A stretch of DNA of 64,000 nt, taken from positions 744,001 to 808,000 of the forward strand of contig NZ_QGHL01000007.1 in NCBI RefSeq assembly GCF_003171715.1, read 5' to 3'. The stretch is from Novosphingobium meiothermophilum (GTDB lineage Bacteria; Pseudomonadota; Alphaproteobacteria; Sphingomonadales; Sphingomonadaceae). The notes below the pieces were generated by a model. The model was not told the origin of the DNA and searched no databases. It saw only the letters and a program-made list of their open reading frames with translations. Position numbers and translations under genes: made by a program. Of the stretch, positions 29,057-39,608 are shown piece by piece. Numbering within the stretch: position 1 is the first letter of the stretch; each line of letters begins with the position of its first letter.

Positions 29057-30801
29057 CAAGCGAGCGCAGCGGCGCCGAAATCCTGGTTGAAAGCCTTGTC
29101 GCCAAGGGAGTCGAGGTCGTGTTCGGCTATCCCGGCGGGGCAGTGCTGCCGATCTACGATGCGCTTTTCGGCGATGAACGCATCCGCCATATCCTCGTCC
29201 GGCACGAAGCAGGCGCCGCCCATGCCGCCGAAGGCTATGCCCGCGCGACCGGCAAGCCCGGCGTGGTGCTCGTCACCTCCGGCCCCGGTGCGACCAATGC
29301 CGTTACCGGCATTGCCGATGCCTTCATGGATTCGATCCCGATGATCGTCCTTACCGGACAGGTCCCCACGGGACTGATCGGTTCCGATGCCTTTCAGGAA
29401 TGCGATACTGTCGGCATTACCCGGCACTGCACCAAGCACAACTATCTGGTGAAAGACCCGTCCCAGCTTGCAGCCACGATCGACGAGGCTTTTCGCATTG
29501 CGACCGAGGGGCGCCCCGGACCCGTGGTAATCGACATTCCCAAGGACGTGCAGATCGCCACGGCGGCGTGGAGCGGCAGCGCCCCGCAGCAGCGCAACCG
29601 CTATGCCCCGCAGACCGAGGGTGCAGCCGCCGAAATCGCGCAGGCCATCGACATGATCGCCAGCGCCAGGGCGCCAGTGTTCTATACCGGCGGCGGCGTC
29701 ATCAATTCCGGCCCGCAAGCCACGCGCCTGCTGCGCGAACTGCAATCGCTGACCGGCGCCCCCGTCACCTCGACCCTCATGGGGCTTGGGGCATTTCCCG
29801 CCGATCACCCCGCCTGGCTGGGGATGCTGGGAATGCACGGCACCTATGAAGCCAACATGACGATGAATCAGGCAGACCTGATCGTTTGCGTTGGCGCGCG
29901 TTTCGATGATCGCGTCACCGGCCGGCTCGATGCCTTCGCGCCCAAAAGCCGGAAGATCCACATCGATATCGACCGCGCCTCGATCAACAAGACGGTGCAG
30001 GTCGATCTGCCGGTCATCGGCGATTGCGGCAAGGTTCTGGCCCAGCTTGTCGAGGCATGGCTCGAACGCGGCTACAAGGCGCAGGACCTGTCAGACTGGT
30101 ATGCCCGCATCGACGGCTGGCGCGGTCGCAAGAGCCTTGCCTACCCGCGCAAGCCGAACGTGATCATGCCCCAGTATGCGGTGGAACGGCTCTACGAACT
30201 GACCCGACACCTCGATCCGATCATTTCGACCGAGGTGGGCCAGCACCAGATGTGGGCGGCCCAGTATTTCCACTTCATGAAGCCCAACAAGTGGCTCACC
30301 TCCGGCGGCCTCGGCACGATGGGCTATGGCCTTCCGGCGGCAATCGGCGCGCAGGCTGGCAGCCCCGATGCACTGGTGATCGACATTGCCGGTGACGCCT
30401 CGATCCAGATGAACATTCAGGAAATGGGCACGGCCACTCAATATCGACTGCCGGTCAAGGTCTTCGTGCTCAACAACGAATGGATGGGCATGGTTCGCCA
30501 GTGGCAGGAACTGACCTACGAAAGCCGCTATTCCAACTCCTATTCCGACAGCCTCCCCGACTTCGTGCGACTGGCCGAAGCCTATGGCTGGAAAGGCATC
30601 CGGATTTCCGACGAGAGCGAGCTGGACGCGGGCATTCAGGCCATGATCGATCACGATGGCCCGGTCTTCGTCGATTGCCTTGTCGCCAAGGAAGCCAACT
30701 GCTTCCCGATGATCCCCAGCGGCGCAGCGCACACCGACATGATCCTCTACGGCGATGAAGTGGCCGGCACGATGGACGACGAAGCCAAGGCGCTGGTCTG
30801 A
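29053..30801 (+). CDS. ilvB: Acetolactate synthase large subunit
   Basis: The TPP-dependent enzyme that condenses pyruvate with pyruvate or 2-ketobutyrate for valine, leucine and isoleucine. The 582 aa show the N-terminal [16 protein letters not shown], the catalytic Glu in [17 protein letters not shown], the FAD-region [12 protein letters not shown], and the C-terminal TPP motif [12 protein letters not shown] with [13 protein letters not shown]. The start is GTG at 29053 with GGAAGGA upstream. It heads ilvB-ilvN-ilvC behind a probable attenuator. Confidence 0.96.
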   Translation: MTSERSGAEILVESLVAKGVEVVFGYPGGAVLPIYDALFGDERIRHILVRHEAGAAHAAEGYARATGKPGVVLVTSGPGATNAVTGIADAFMDSIPMIVLTGQVPTGLIGSDAFQECDTVGITRHCTKHNYLVKDPSQLAATIDEAFRIATEGRPGPVVIDIPKDVQIATAAWSGSAPQQRNRYAPQTEGAAAEIAQAIDMIASARAPVFYTGGGVINSGPQATRLLRELQSLTGAPVTSTLMGLGAFPADHPAWLGMLGMHGTYEANMTMNQADLIVCVGARFDDRVTGRLDAFAPKSRKIHIDIDRASINKTVQVDLPVIGDCGKVLAQLVEAWLERGYKAQDLSDWYARIDGWRGRKSLAYPRKPNVIMPQYAVERLYELTRHLDPIISTEVGQHQMWAAQYFHFMKPNKWLTSGGLGTMGYGLPAAIGAQAGSPDALVIDIAGDASIQMNIQEMGTATQYRLPVKVFVLNNEWMGMVRQWQELTYESRYSNSYSDSLPDFVRLAEAYGWKGIRISDESELDAGIQAMIDHDGPVFVDCLVAKEANCFPMIPSGAAHTDMILYGDEVAGTMDDEAKALV

Positions 30802-30813
30802 GGAACCCTTGAG

Positions 30814-32398
<1,585 letters not shown>

Positions 32399-32580
32399 TC
32401 CGACGCTCCCGCTCCCTGGCACGCGAAAGGCACGGCCACTCGCGCGCCGGGGCGGAGCAACCGGATTGGCAGCTCCCTTCGCGGCTTAACCAAGCGGCAT
32501 CAGGGAGAAGCGAAAGTAGTGGACGCGAATTAAATCCGCGTTATCTCCATTTCGGAAACAAATCCGAAAAGGGTCGCTAC

Positions 32581-32913
32581 TTGCACAAGAGATCAATCTG
32601 CGCGCTGCTGGCGTGCCTTCTGGGCAGTGCCGCGCACGCTGCCCGTCCGGACGAGGACATGGGCAGTCGCCAGCCCGCTCCTCCGGCCAAGGCCACGCGC
32701 GCTGCCAACGACACCTGCGGCTTCTCCGGCGTGCTGCCGCAGATCGGCCAGCCGCTGACGCCGCAGATGCAGGCAGAGATGCTGCGCGCAAAAGGACCGG
32801 CGAAGTTGCGCCTGATCCGCCCCGGTATGGTGATCGCGCAGGATTTCCAGCCCGACCGCCTGAACCTCATTCTCGACAAGGATGGCGACATCGTGACCGC
32901 CCGCTGCGGCTGA
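32581..32913 (+). CDS. Secreted I78-family peptidase inhibitor-like protein
   Basis: A 110-aa exported protein. The start is TTG at 32581, supported by an excellent signal peptide (KRSICALLACLLGSAAHA) that would be lost with any later start. The mature part has the I78 inhibitor pattern: a small N-terminal Cys, VLPQIGQPLT, then RLIRPGMVIAQDFQPDRLNL and the closing strand LDKDGDIVTARCG; the two Cys (near residues 46 and 109) may form a disulfide. Members resemble the potato inhibitor I fold. It may protect the envelope from serine proteases. It lies 182 bp after ilvC and is probably a separate unit. Confidence 0.75.
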   Translation: MHKRSICALLACLLGSAAHAARPDEDMGSRQPAPPAKATRAANDTCGFSGVLPQIGQPLTPQMQAEMLRAKGPAKLRLIRPGMVIAQDFQPDRLNLILDKDGDIVTARCG

Positions 32914-33017
32914 CCTGCCCCCAAGGGCGATCCTGCCCGGAATGCGTGGAAAGACCTTGTGCCCCACCGGGCGCTTTGGCATCCCCTGCAAAACCCTCAT
33001 TTGCAGGAGCATCCCCT

Positions 33018-33668
33018 ATGCCCAAGCTGTCGCGCGTTCTCACGCTTGCCTTTCCGCTGGCACTTGCTGCCGCTGCCGCGCCGATGGTTGCCCAGATGCC
33101 TCAGGTTCCCGGTCAGCCCGACAAGGCGCGCGTCAGCGCCGGAACCTATACCACCGATCCCGGCCACTCGCTTGTGGCCTGGAAAGTCAACCACTTCGGC
33201 TTCAATGACTACTTCGGCCTGTTCGGCGATGTGGCCGGCACGCTGGAACTTGACCCAGCCAACCCCGCAGCCGCCAAGGTGGCCGTGACGATCCCGGTGG
33301 CCAAGGTTGTCACTGCCAGCGCGGGCCTTACCAGCCACCTTCTGCGTCCTGGAAAGGATGGCAAGGCCGCCGATTTCTTCGGTGCGGAACCGGCCGATGC
33401 CCGTTTCGTGTCCACCAGCGTGGTTCCCGGCTCCGACGGCATGAGCGCGAAGATCACCGGCGACCTTACGCTCAACGGCGTCACCAAACCCGTGACGCTC
33501 GATGCCACCTTTGCCGGTGCGGGCACCAACCCCTTTACCAGGGCGGCAACCGTCGGCTTTCACGCCAAGGCGGTCATCAAGCGTTCGGACTTCAATGTAA
33601 GCTATGCCCTTCCCTTCGTTGCGGACGACGTGCACCTCGACATAACGGTGGCCTTCGAGAAAAAGTGA
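33018..33668 (+). CDS. YceI family periplasmic protein
   Basis: A 216-aa exported lipocalin-like protein. Residues 1-25 are a signal peptide ending AAAPMVAQ. The YceI domain follows: YTTDPGHSLVAWKVNHFG, LFGDVAGTLELDP, HLLRPGKDGKAADFF, GDLTLNGVTKPVTLDATF and the last strand VHLDITVAFEKK. YceI proteins bind long isoprenoids or fatty amides in the periplasm. GCAGGAG precedes the ATG. It ends 3 bp from the convergent epoxide hydrolase stop, so the two mRNAs overlap. Confidence 0.92.
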   Translation: MPKLSRVLTLAFPLALAAAAAPMVAQMPQVPGQPDKARVSAGTYTTDPGHSLVAWKVNHFGFNDYFGLFGDVAGTLELDPANPAAAKVAVTIPVAKVVTASAGLTSHLLRPGKDGKAADFFGAEPADARFVSTSVVPGSDGMSAKITGDLTLNGVTKPVTLDATFAGAGTNPFTRAATVGFHAKAVIKRSDFNVSYALPFVADDVHLDITVAFEKK

Positions 33669-33671
33669 CCC

Positions 33672-34805
33672 TTATTCCATGAGGCCAAAGGCAGCCCGAA
33701 GTTCGGCAACGAAGGCTTCGGGCTGCTCCCAGGCGGCGAAGTGCCCTCCCTTTTCAGGCTCGCCCCAATGAACCAGCTTCGGACAATGCCGCTCGAACCA
33801 TTTGCGCGGTGCCGGGATGATCTCTTTGGGAAATGCGCTTGCCCCTACCGGAAGCGGAATGTCCTTCGGGCCGAAACTGCCAAAACTTTCCCAGTAAAGT
33901 CGGGCCGATGACGCACCCGTGGCCGTGAGCCAGTAGAGCATGATGTTGTCGAGCATGTCGTCGCGGCTCAGGGCATCCTCCGCCCTGCCTTGGTTGTCGG
34001 TCCACGCCCACATCTTCTCGTAGATCCAGCCCGCCAGCCCGGCTGGCGAATCGACAAGGCCATAGCCCACCGTCTGCGGACGCGTGGACTGCTCCTTCGA
34101 ATATCCCGAATCCCAGTCCTGATAGTGCTGCATCTTCATCAGCGCACGGGCTTCATCAGGAGCGGGTGCGGCCATGTCCTCAGGCAAAGGGCGGGCAATG
34201 GGCATGTTCAGGTGAATGCCCGCGCAGCCCTTCACCTGCTGCACCGCAATCGCGGTCGTCACCGCCGATCCCCAATCGCCCCCTTGTGCATACCACCGCT
34301 CGTAACCCAGGCGCTGCATCAGGACGCCCCACGCCTGCGCGATCTTCTCGACGCTCCAGCCCTTTGCCGCAGGCTTGCCGGAAAATCCGTAGCCAGGCAG
34401 GCAGGGCACCACGACATGAAAGGCATCGGCAGCCGTCCCGCCGTGCTCCTCTGGCCGGGTCAGCGGCGCGATGCAGCGCCGGAACTCAAGAATCGAACCC
34501 GGCCAGCCATGCGTGAGGACCAGAGGACGCGCGCCCTCATGCGCGGACCGGACATGCACGAAGCGGATGGCCACGCCATCGATTTCGGTTTCGAGCATGC
34601 CCCATGCGTTCAGCATGTCCTGGCAGGCATACCAGTCGTAGCCGTGGCGCCAGTAGGCGACGAAATCCTGCAAGGCCGCAAGCGGAACGCCCTGCGACCA
34701 GTCGTCGACGGTCTCCTTTTCCGGCCAGCGGGTCATGTCGATCCGCAAGTGCAGATCCTCGATTGCACTGCGGGGAATATCGACGACGAAGGGCCTTACC
34801 GTCAT
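33672..34805 (-). CDS. Epoxide hydrolase (EHN-type alpha/beta hydrolase)
   Basis: A 377-aa cytosolic hydrolase. The N-terminal EHN lid domain spans about residues 1-110 (IEDLHLRIDMTRWPEKE). The alpha/beta core has the oxyanion motif THGWPGSILEF, the nucleophile Asp in AQGGDWGSAVTTAIA, and the catalytic His in KGGHFAAWEQPEAF. This is the microsomal-type epoxide hydrolase pattern common in sphingomonads that degrade aromatics or terpenoids. The ATG at 34805 follows GGGAGAGCAGG. It is divergent from the leuA leader. Substrate unknown. Confidence 0.88.
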   Translation of the reverse strand: MTVRPFVVDIPRSAIEDLHLRIDMTRWPEKETVDDWSQGVPLAALQDFVAYWRHGYDWYACQDMLNAWGMLETEIDGVAIRFVHVRSAHEGARPLVLTHGWPGSILEFRRCIAPLTRPEEHGGTAADAFHVVVPCLPGYGFSGKPAAKGWSVEKIAQAWGVLMQRLGYERWYAQGGDWGSAVTTAIAVQQVKGCAGIHLNMPIARPLPEDMAAPAPDEARALMKMQHYQDWDSGYSKEQSTRPQTVGYGLVDSPAGLAGWIYEKMWAWTDNQGRAEDALSRDDMLDNIMLYWLTATGASSARLYWESFGSFGPKDIPLPVGASAFPKEIIPAPRKWFERHCPKLVHWGEPEKGGHFAAWEQPEAFVAELRAAFGLME

Positions 34806-34880
34806 GAGCCTGCTCTCCCGATGATTTTGTTGCGCGAACATTCTGGACAAGCGTGCCGCAAATCACCATAGGCTTATCGC

Positions 34881-34931
34881 ATGTTTGCTCGACTGGACCT
34901 TACCCTGCGACTTATCCGCCCTTGGGCGTGA
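34881..34931 (+). CDS. Leucine-rich leader peptide of leuA
   Basis: A 16-codon frame, [16 protein letters not shown], has Leu at positions 5, 7, 9 and 11 and Ile at 12. Its stop codon lies just after the 5' arm of the long inverted repeat at 34919-34972. A TAGGCT at 34869-34874 would put transcription start at or next to the AUG, so it may be a leaderless leader. Leu clustering, size and position (89 bp before leuA) are what a Leu-sensing attenuator needs. Its translation is inferred. Confidence 0.55.
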   Translation: MFARLDLTLRLIRPWA

Positions 34932-34972
34932 GCTGACGCGCGGGTCTTCCCGGCGCGCACGGCGCCCAAGGG
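34919..34972 (+). promoter_or_regulatory. Attenuator-type stem-loop between the leader peptide and leuA
   Basis: CCCTTGGGCG (34919-34928) pairs perfectly with CGCCCAAGGG (34963-34972), enclosing an inner GC hairpin (GCGCGGG with CCCGGCGC, one bulge). The 5' arm overlaps the last codons of the leader peptide. AAGGG in the 3' arm can alternatively pair with CCCTT at 35013-35017, directly before the leuA AUG. There is no U-run, so control could be translational or Rho-dependent. Confidence 0.5.
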
Positions 34973-35019
34973 ACGAACAGCCAGACCCCACGAAATCCAG
35001 ATCAATCGAGTGCCCTTTC

Positions 35020-36690
35020 ATGACCATGCTCAAGAACCCATCGGCCAAGTATCGTCCGTTTCCGCAGATCGACCTGCCCGATCGCCAGTGGCCCAGCCGC
35101 ACGATCACCAAGGCGCCGCGCTGGCTGTCCACCGACATGCGCGATGGCAACCAGTCGCTGATTGATCCGATGGACGCGGAAAAGAAAAGCCGCTTCTTCG
35201 ATCTGCTGCTGAAGGTCGGCCTCAAGGAAATCGAGGTCGGTTTCCCGTCCGCTGGTGCGACCGAGTATGACTTCATCCGCGGACTGGTGGATTCTGGCCG
35301 CATTCCCGACGACGTCTTCGTGCAGGTTCTCACCCAGTCGCGCGAGGACCTCATCAAGACCTCGTTCGAAAGCCTGGCGGGAGCCAAGCAGGCGATTGTC
35401 CATGTCTATAACGCGGTGTCGCCGCTGTGGCGGCAGGTCGTGTTCGGCATGGACAGGAAGGATGTGAAGGACATCGCCATCGCGGGCGCGCAGTTCCTGC
35501 GCGATCAGGCAGCGCGCTTTCCGCAGACCGACTGGCACTTCGAATACAGCCCGGAAACCTTCTCGACCGCCGAAGTCGATTTCAGCATCGAATGCTGCGA
35601 AGCGGTTATGGAAGTGCTCCAGCCCACGACCGACAAGCCCATCATCCTCAATCTGCCCGCCACGGTCGAGGCCGCAACCCCCAACATCTACGCCGACCAG
35701 ATCGAATACTTCTGCCGCAACCTGCCAAACCGTGATCGCGCAGTCATCTCGCTGCACACGCACAACGATCGCGGCACCGGCGTTGCTGCGGCAGAACTTG
35801 GACTGATGGCCGGCGCAGACCGCGTGGAAGGCTGCCTCTTCGGCAATGGGGAACGCACGGGCAATTGCTGCCTCGTCACAGTGGGCCTCAACATGTACAC
35901 GCAAGGTGTTGATCCTGAACTGGATTTCTCGAACATTGATGAAGTGATCCAGACGGTCGAATACTGCAACCAGATCCCGGTGCATCCGCGCCACCCCTAT
36001 GGCGGAGAACTGGTGTTCACGGCCTTTTCTGGAAGCCATCAGGACGCGATCAAGAAGGGCTTTGCCGCGCAGGAACAGCGCAACGACCAGCTCTGGTCGA
36101 TTCCCTATCTGCCCATCGATCCCGCCGATCTCGGCCGCAGCTACGAAGCGGTGATCCGCGTGAACTCGCAGTCCGGCAAGGGCGGCTTTGCCTGGGTGCT
36201 CGAACAGGATCAGGGCCTGAAGCTGCCCAAGAAGATGCAGGCACATTTCTCGCGCCATGTGCAGGAACTGGCCGACGAACTGGGCCGCGAACTGCACGCT
36301 GCCGACATCTGGGCCGTATTCCGCAAGACCTACCGGCTCGACGCGCCCCAGCACCTTCAGCTTGTCGATTATGACGAAACGCGCGGCCCCGATGGCACGC
36401 GCATCTTTGCCGGCAAGATTGCAGTGGATGGCAAGGTGCAATCCGTTTCAGGGCGCGGCAACGGGCTTATCTCTTCGGTCGTCGCAACGCTGAAGGATGG
36501 CTTCGGCGTCGAGATCGACATCACCGACTATTCCGAACATGCCATGGGGTCGGGCAGCAACGCGCGCGCTGCGGCCTATGTCGAATGCCGCACCGGCGAT
36601 GGCCGCACCATCTGGGGCGTGGGCATCGACGAGGACGTCGCCACCGCCAGCGTGCGGGCCGTTCTGAGCGCCGCCAACGCCGTCGGTTGA
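35020..36690 (+). CDS. leuA: 2-isopropylmalate synthase (long, LeuA2 type)
   Basis: LeuA condenses acetyl-CoA with 2-ketoisovalerate, committing carbon to leucine. The 556-aa protein is the long form: an HMGL-like barrel with [16 protein letters not shown] near residue 37 and the metal-binding [17 protein letters not shown], then [18 protein letters not shown], and a C-terminal LeuA regulatory domain (about 430-556) with [16 protein letters not shown] that binds leucine. The ATG at 35020 has no good Shine-Dalgarno; CCCTTTC stands in its place. A second in-frame ATG is two codons later. The upstream leader peptide and stem-loop suggest leucine attenuation. Confidence 0.96.
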   Translation: MTMLKNPSAKYRPFPQIDLPDRQWPSRTITKAPRWLSTDMRDGNQSLIDPMDAEKKSRFFDLLLKVGLKEIEVGFPSAGATEYDFIRGLVDSGRIPDDVFVQVLTQSREDLIKTSFESLAGAKQAIVHVYNAVSPLWRQVVFGMDRKDVKDIAIAGAQFLRDQAARFPQTDWHFEYSPETFSTAEVDFSIECCEAVMEVLQPTTDKPIILNLPATVEAATPNIYADQIEYFCRNLPNRDRAVISLHTHNDRGTGVAAAELGLMAGADRVEGCLFGNGERTGNCCLVTVGLNMYTQGVDPELDFSNIDEVIQTVEYCNQIPVHPRHPYGGELVFTAFSGSHQDAIKKGFAAQEQRNDQLWSIPYLPIDPADLGRSYEAVIRVNSQSGKGGFAWVLEQDQGLKLPKKMQAHFSRHVQELADELGRELHAADIWAVFRKTYRLDAPQHLQLVDYDETRGPDGTRIFAGKIAVDGKVQSVSGRGNGLISSVVATLKDGFGVEIDITDYSEHAMGSGSNARAAAYVECRTGDGRTIWGVGIDEDVATASVRAVLSAANAVG

Positions 36691-36707
36691 GCGTGAATTG
36701 CCTTCCT

Positions 36708-36752
36708 GCCGGGGCGCAGCATGCAAGAGATGCTGCGATGCCGCGTCCCGGC
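36708..36752 (+). other. Nested stem-loop downstream of leuA
   Basis: GCCGGG pairs with CCCGGC outside GCAGCAT pairing with ATGCTGC, 18 bp after the leuA stop. The stem is strong but no T-run follows. It may mark the 3' end of the leuA mRNA by Rho or by processing. Confidence 0.45.
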
Positions 36753-36873
36753 GGAGTGCTCCGGCGCGGCTAAACTCGCATTCAATCGCTCGCTTAAAAC
36801 GCGCTTGCGGCGGCCAGCCAATGCGCCATAGTCCTTCCCTGCCCGCAAGAGGCGTGAACAAGGGACAGGACCA

Positions 36874-37920
36874 ATGGCTGAAGAAGCGATTCTCGAACCC
36901 GATCTGCCGATCATCGATCCGCACCATCACCTGTGGGATCTTCGTCCGCTGATCGCCTCGTTCCCTGAGCCGCGCCATCCCTTCATCGAGACGCTGACGC
37001 ATTCGGCCTATTATACGTTCGACGCCCTGCTTGCCGATGCGCGGGGCGGCCACAACGTGATCGGCACGGTCTATATGGAATGCGGCGCCTTCTACCGCGC
37101 CGGCGCCGATCCGGCGATGAAGCCGGTGGGCGAGGTCGAGTTCGTGAACGGCGTCGCCGCGCAGGGGGCCAGCGGTCTTTACGGCCCGTTCCGTCCATGC
37201 GCTGCCATCGTGGGTCATGCCGATCTCATGCTGGGCGATGGCGCGCGCCCGGTGCTTGAAGCCCTGATGGCGGCAGGCAATGGCCGGTTCCGGGGCATTC
37301 GCCAGCAGGCAGCGTGGGATGCCGATCCCGATGTGCTTGGCCCTGCATTTCATACGCCGCCGGGTGTCTATCTGGCCGATCAGTTCCGCACCGGGATGCG
37401 CCATCTGGGCGAACTTGGGCTGACGTTCGACGCATGGCTGCTCGAACCCCAACTGGGCGATGTTCTCGATCTCGCGCGCGCCTTCCCGAATCAACCCATC
37501 TGCCTTGATCACTGCGGTAGTCCGCTGGGCATGGGGAGCTATCACGGACGGCTGCACGAAAGGTTCGACATCTGGCGCACGAATATCCGCGCATTGGCCC
37601 AATGCCCGAACGTCAGCATCAAGCTTGGCGGTCTTGCCATGGCGTTCTGCGGCCTTCCCGAACAGGGGCCGATGGCCGGGCTTTCGTCCGAAACGCTGGC
37701 GGCCATGTGGCGCCCGTATATCGAAACGTGCATCGATGCCTTCGGGCCGGATCGCGCCATGTTCGAAAGCAACTATCCTGTCGATAAATGGGGCGCCAGC
37801 TACAACGTGCTATGGAACACCTTCAAGCGGCTTTCCCACGGTGCCTCAGATGCCGAGAAACATGCGCTTTTCGCCGGAACGGCGGCCAGCTTTTACGGCA
37901 TCGGGGACATGCTTGCCTGA
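36874..37920 (+). CDS. Amidohydrolase-2 family TIM-barrel hydrolase
   Basis: A 348-aa cytoplasmic protein of the amidohydrolase-2 (COG3618) family. Catalytic landmarks are PIIDPHHHLWDL near residue 13, GNGRFRGIRQQAAWD, LDHCGSPLG with a second metal-site His, and MFESNYPVDKW with a conserved Asp near the C-terminus. Relatives hydrolyse lactones such as 2-pyrone-4,6-dicarboxylate or decarboxylate aromatic acids; the exact substrate is open. AGGGACAGGA precedes the ATG. The neighbours (epoxide hydrolase, nitronate monooxygenase-like protein) suggest a catabolic setting. Confidence 0.85.
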   Translation: MAEEAILEPDLPIIDPHHHLWDLRPLIASFPEPRHPFIETLTHSAYYTFDALLADARGGHNVIGTVYMECGAFYRAGADPAMKPVGEVEFVNGVAAQGASGLYGPFRPCAAIVGHADLMLGDGARPVLEALMAAGNGRFRGIRQQAAWDADPDVLGPAFHTPPGVYLADQFRTGMRHLGELGLTFDAWLLEPQLGDVLDLARAFPNQPICLDHCGSPLGMGSYHGRLHERFDIWRTNIRALAQCPNVSIKLGGLAMAFCGLPEQGPMAGLSSETLAAMWRPYIETCIDAFGPDRAMFESNYPVDKWGASYNVLWNTFKRLSHGASDAEKHALFAGTAASFYGIGDMLA

Positions 37921-37941
37921 ACGTTTTTAGCCCCGCCCCCT

Positions 37942-37970
37942 TTGACAAGCGCAGAAGCATGGCCTAGCGA
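37942..37970 (+). promoter_or_regulatory. Sigma-70 promoter of the nitronate monooxygenase-like gene
   Basis: TTGACA (37942-37947), a 17-bp spacer and TAGCGA (37965-37970). The palindromic operator begins inside the -10 and covers the start site, the standard arrangement for repression by a TetR-type regulator. Confidence 0.7.
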
Positions 37971-37990
37971 TTTAATCGTTCGATTAAATC
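37969..37990. promoter_or_regulatory. Perfect 22-bp palindromic operator
   Basis: GATTTAATCG and CGATTAAATC flank a central TT with no mismatch. The size and AT-rich half-sites fit a TetR-family dimer. It overlaps the -10 and transcription start of the downstream gene. No regulator gene is adjacent, so the repressor must be encoded elsewhere. Confidence 0.75.
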
Positions 37991-38012
37991 TTGCGTGAAG
38001 GACCGGACCCCA

Positions 38013-38993
38013 ATGCCCCTTCCCCCGATGTTCTCCAATCTCCGGCTGCCGGTGATTGCCTCTCCGCTGTTCATCATTTCCTGCCCGGAACTGGTGATCG
38101 CGCAGTGCAAGGCCGGCATCGTCGGCTCGTTCCCCTCACTCAACGCGCGCCCGATCAGCCAGCTTGATGAATGGCTTCATCAGATCACCGAGGAACTGGC
38201 CGCCCATAACCGCGCCAACCCGGACCGTCCCGCCGCGCCCTTTGCGGTCAACCAGATTGTCCACAAGACCAACAATCGTCTCGACGAAGACATGGCGCTT
38301 TGCGAAAAGTGGCAGGTGCCGATGCTCATCACCTCGCTCGGCGCGCGCGAGGATGTCTATGCGGCGGCCCACCGCTGGGGCGGTATCGTGCTGCACGATG
38401 TCATCAATGACCGGTTTGCCCGCAAGGCGGTGGAAAAGGGCGCCGACGGTCTGATACCGGTTGCAGCGGGGGCAGGAGGCCATGCAGGCGCGCAATCGCC
38501 CTTTGCCCTGATGCAGGAAATCCGCGAATGGTTCAGCGGCCCAGTGGCGCTTTCGGGCGCTATTGCGCATGGTCGATCAATCCTTGCTGCACAGGCACTT
38601 GGCGCCGATTTTGCCTATATCGGTTCAGCATGGATCGCCACCGAGGAAGCCCGTGCGGAAGCGGCCTACAAGCAGGCTATTGTCGACGGTCGGGCGGATG
38701 ACATCGTCTATTCCAACCTTTTCACCGGCGTTCACGGAAATTATCTGCGCGCCTCCATCGTCAATGCAGGGCTTGATCCCGATAACCTGCCGGTGAGCGA
38801 CCCCAGCAAGATGAACTTCGGATCGGGCGGCAATACCGAGGCGAAGGCATGGAAGGACATCTGGGGATCGGGACAAGGCATCGGCGCGGTCACGGCCGTG
38901 GAACCGGTGGCTGCGCGCGTCGACCGGCTTGAAGCCCAATACCGCGAGGCCGCAGCCGCGCTGGAGGCAAGCAGCGCGCCATTTCTGAGGTAG
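38013..38993 (+). CDS. Nitronate monooxygenase-like flavoprotein
   Basis: A 326-aa FMN protein of the NMO/2-nitropropane dioxygenase family, which oxidises nitronates or acts as an enoyl reductase-like enzyme. The N-terminus LRLPVIASPLFIISCPELV, the AAGAGGHAGAQSPF loop with the family's catalytic His (near residue 150), and ALGADFAYIGSAWIAT (phosphate of FMN) are visible. The ATG at 38013 is preferred; a GTG six codons upstream is possible. In sphingomonads such proteins often sit in acyl-CoA or steroid catabolic regulons, consistent with its TetR-like operator, but the substrate is not shown here. Confidence 0.87.
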   Translation: MPLPPMFSNLRLPVIASPLFIISCPELVIAQCKAGIVGSFPSLNARPISQLDEWLHQITEELAAHNRANPDRPAAPFAVNQIVHKTNNRLDEDMALCEKWQVPMLITSLGAREDVYAAAHRWGGIVLHDVINDRFARKAVEKGADGLIPVAAGAGGHAGAQSPFALMQEIREWFSGPVALSGAIAHGRSILAAQALGADFAYIGSAWIATEEARAEAAYKQAIVDGRADDIVYSNLFTGVHGNYLRASIVNAGLDPDNLPVSDPSKMNFGSGGNTEAKAWKDIWGSGQGIGAVTAVEPVAARVDRLEAQYREAAAALEASSAPFLR

Positions 38994-39068
38994 CCCTCCT
39001 TCCTGCGCCGCCCCGCAATACATTCCAGGGGCGGCGGATGGCGGCCCGGTCGTATGCCTGGCAGGAGA

Positions 39069-39608
39069 TCAGGCAGCGCAGGTCACTTCGGCGGTTTCCT
39101 GCCAGAGAAGATCGGCCATTTCATCAAGATGGCTGAAATCAAGCGCAGGGTCGCGCGTGTTGAGCGGCAGGCGCGCCCAGTATCGGGGATCAAGAAACCG
39201 GCGGCGCAGGGCGCGTTGCAAGAGATCGAAGCGCATGAGCGCAACGTAGTCAGCGCCGCCGTGCCGTCCCCGCTCGCGCGACCAGTCAGCCTCGATCTGG
39301 GCGACCCGCTCGATGACGAGTTCGTTGTAGGCACGGTGCGGGCCACGATGAAGCGGAAGACCGATGCGCGTGGCCGCTTTCTCGGACGCTGGAAGCAATT
39401 GCCCGTTGCGCCGGAAATCGTGGATTCCCAGCCGATCCACGCCAAGTTGCGCCACGAATTGCGAAAGCGATGCCAGATTGAGGATCTGGCGCGGCACGAG
39501 GTGATGGCGCTGGAGTTCAGGCGAATAGCCTGGCTGTCCGGGAACGTTGACGCTCCCGAATGGCAGCCTGCGCCGCCTTGTCCCTGAAGTTGCCAGATTC
39601 AGTCGCAC
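39069..39608 (-). CDS. AHH-domain HNH/Endo VII-type nuclease
   Basis: A 179-aa protein whose central part matches the AHH nuclease family: QRHHLVPRQILNLASLSQF near residues 33-51 with the catalytic His pair, then LGIHDFRRNGQLLP and HRGPHRAYNELV, the conserved metal-site block. AHH domains are often the toxic tips of polymorphic toxins; here the domain stands almost alone with no secretion or repeat module. The only start available is GTG at 39608, 10 bp inside the preceding gene, so translation is probably coupled to it. Whether it acts on DNA or RNA is unknown. Confidence 0.75.
   Translation of the reverse strand: MRLNLATSGTRRRRLPFGSVNVPGQPGYSPELQRHHLVPRQILNLASLSQFVAQLGVDRLGIHDFRRNGQLLPASEKAATRIGLPLHRGPHRAYNELVIERVAQIEADWSRERGRHGGADYVALMRFDLLQRALRRRFLDPRYWARLPLNTRDPALDFSHLDEMADLLWQETAEVTCAA

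Noticed and set aside
35002..36441. 479-codon open frame on the minus strand across leuA
   Set aside because: Antisense to the conserved leuA catalytic domain; no recognisable protein.
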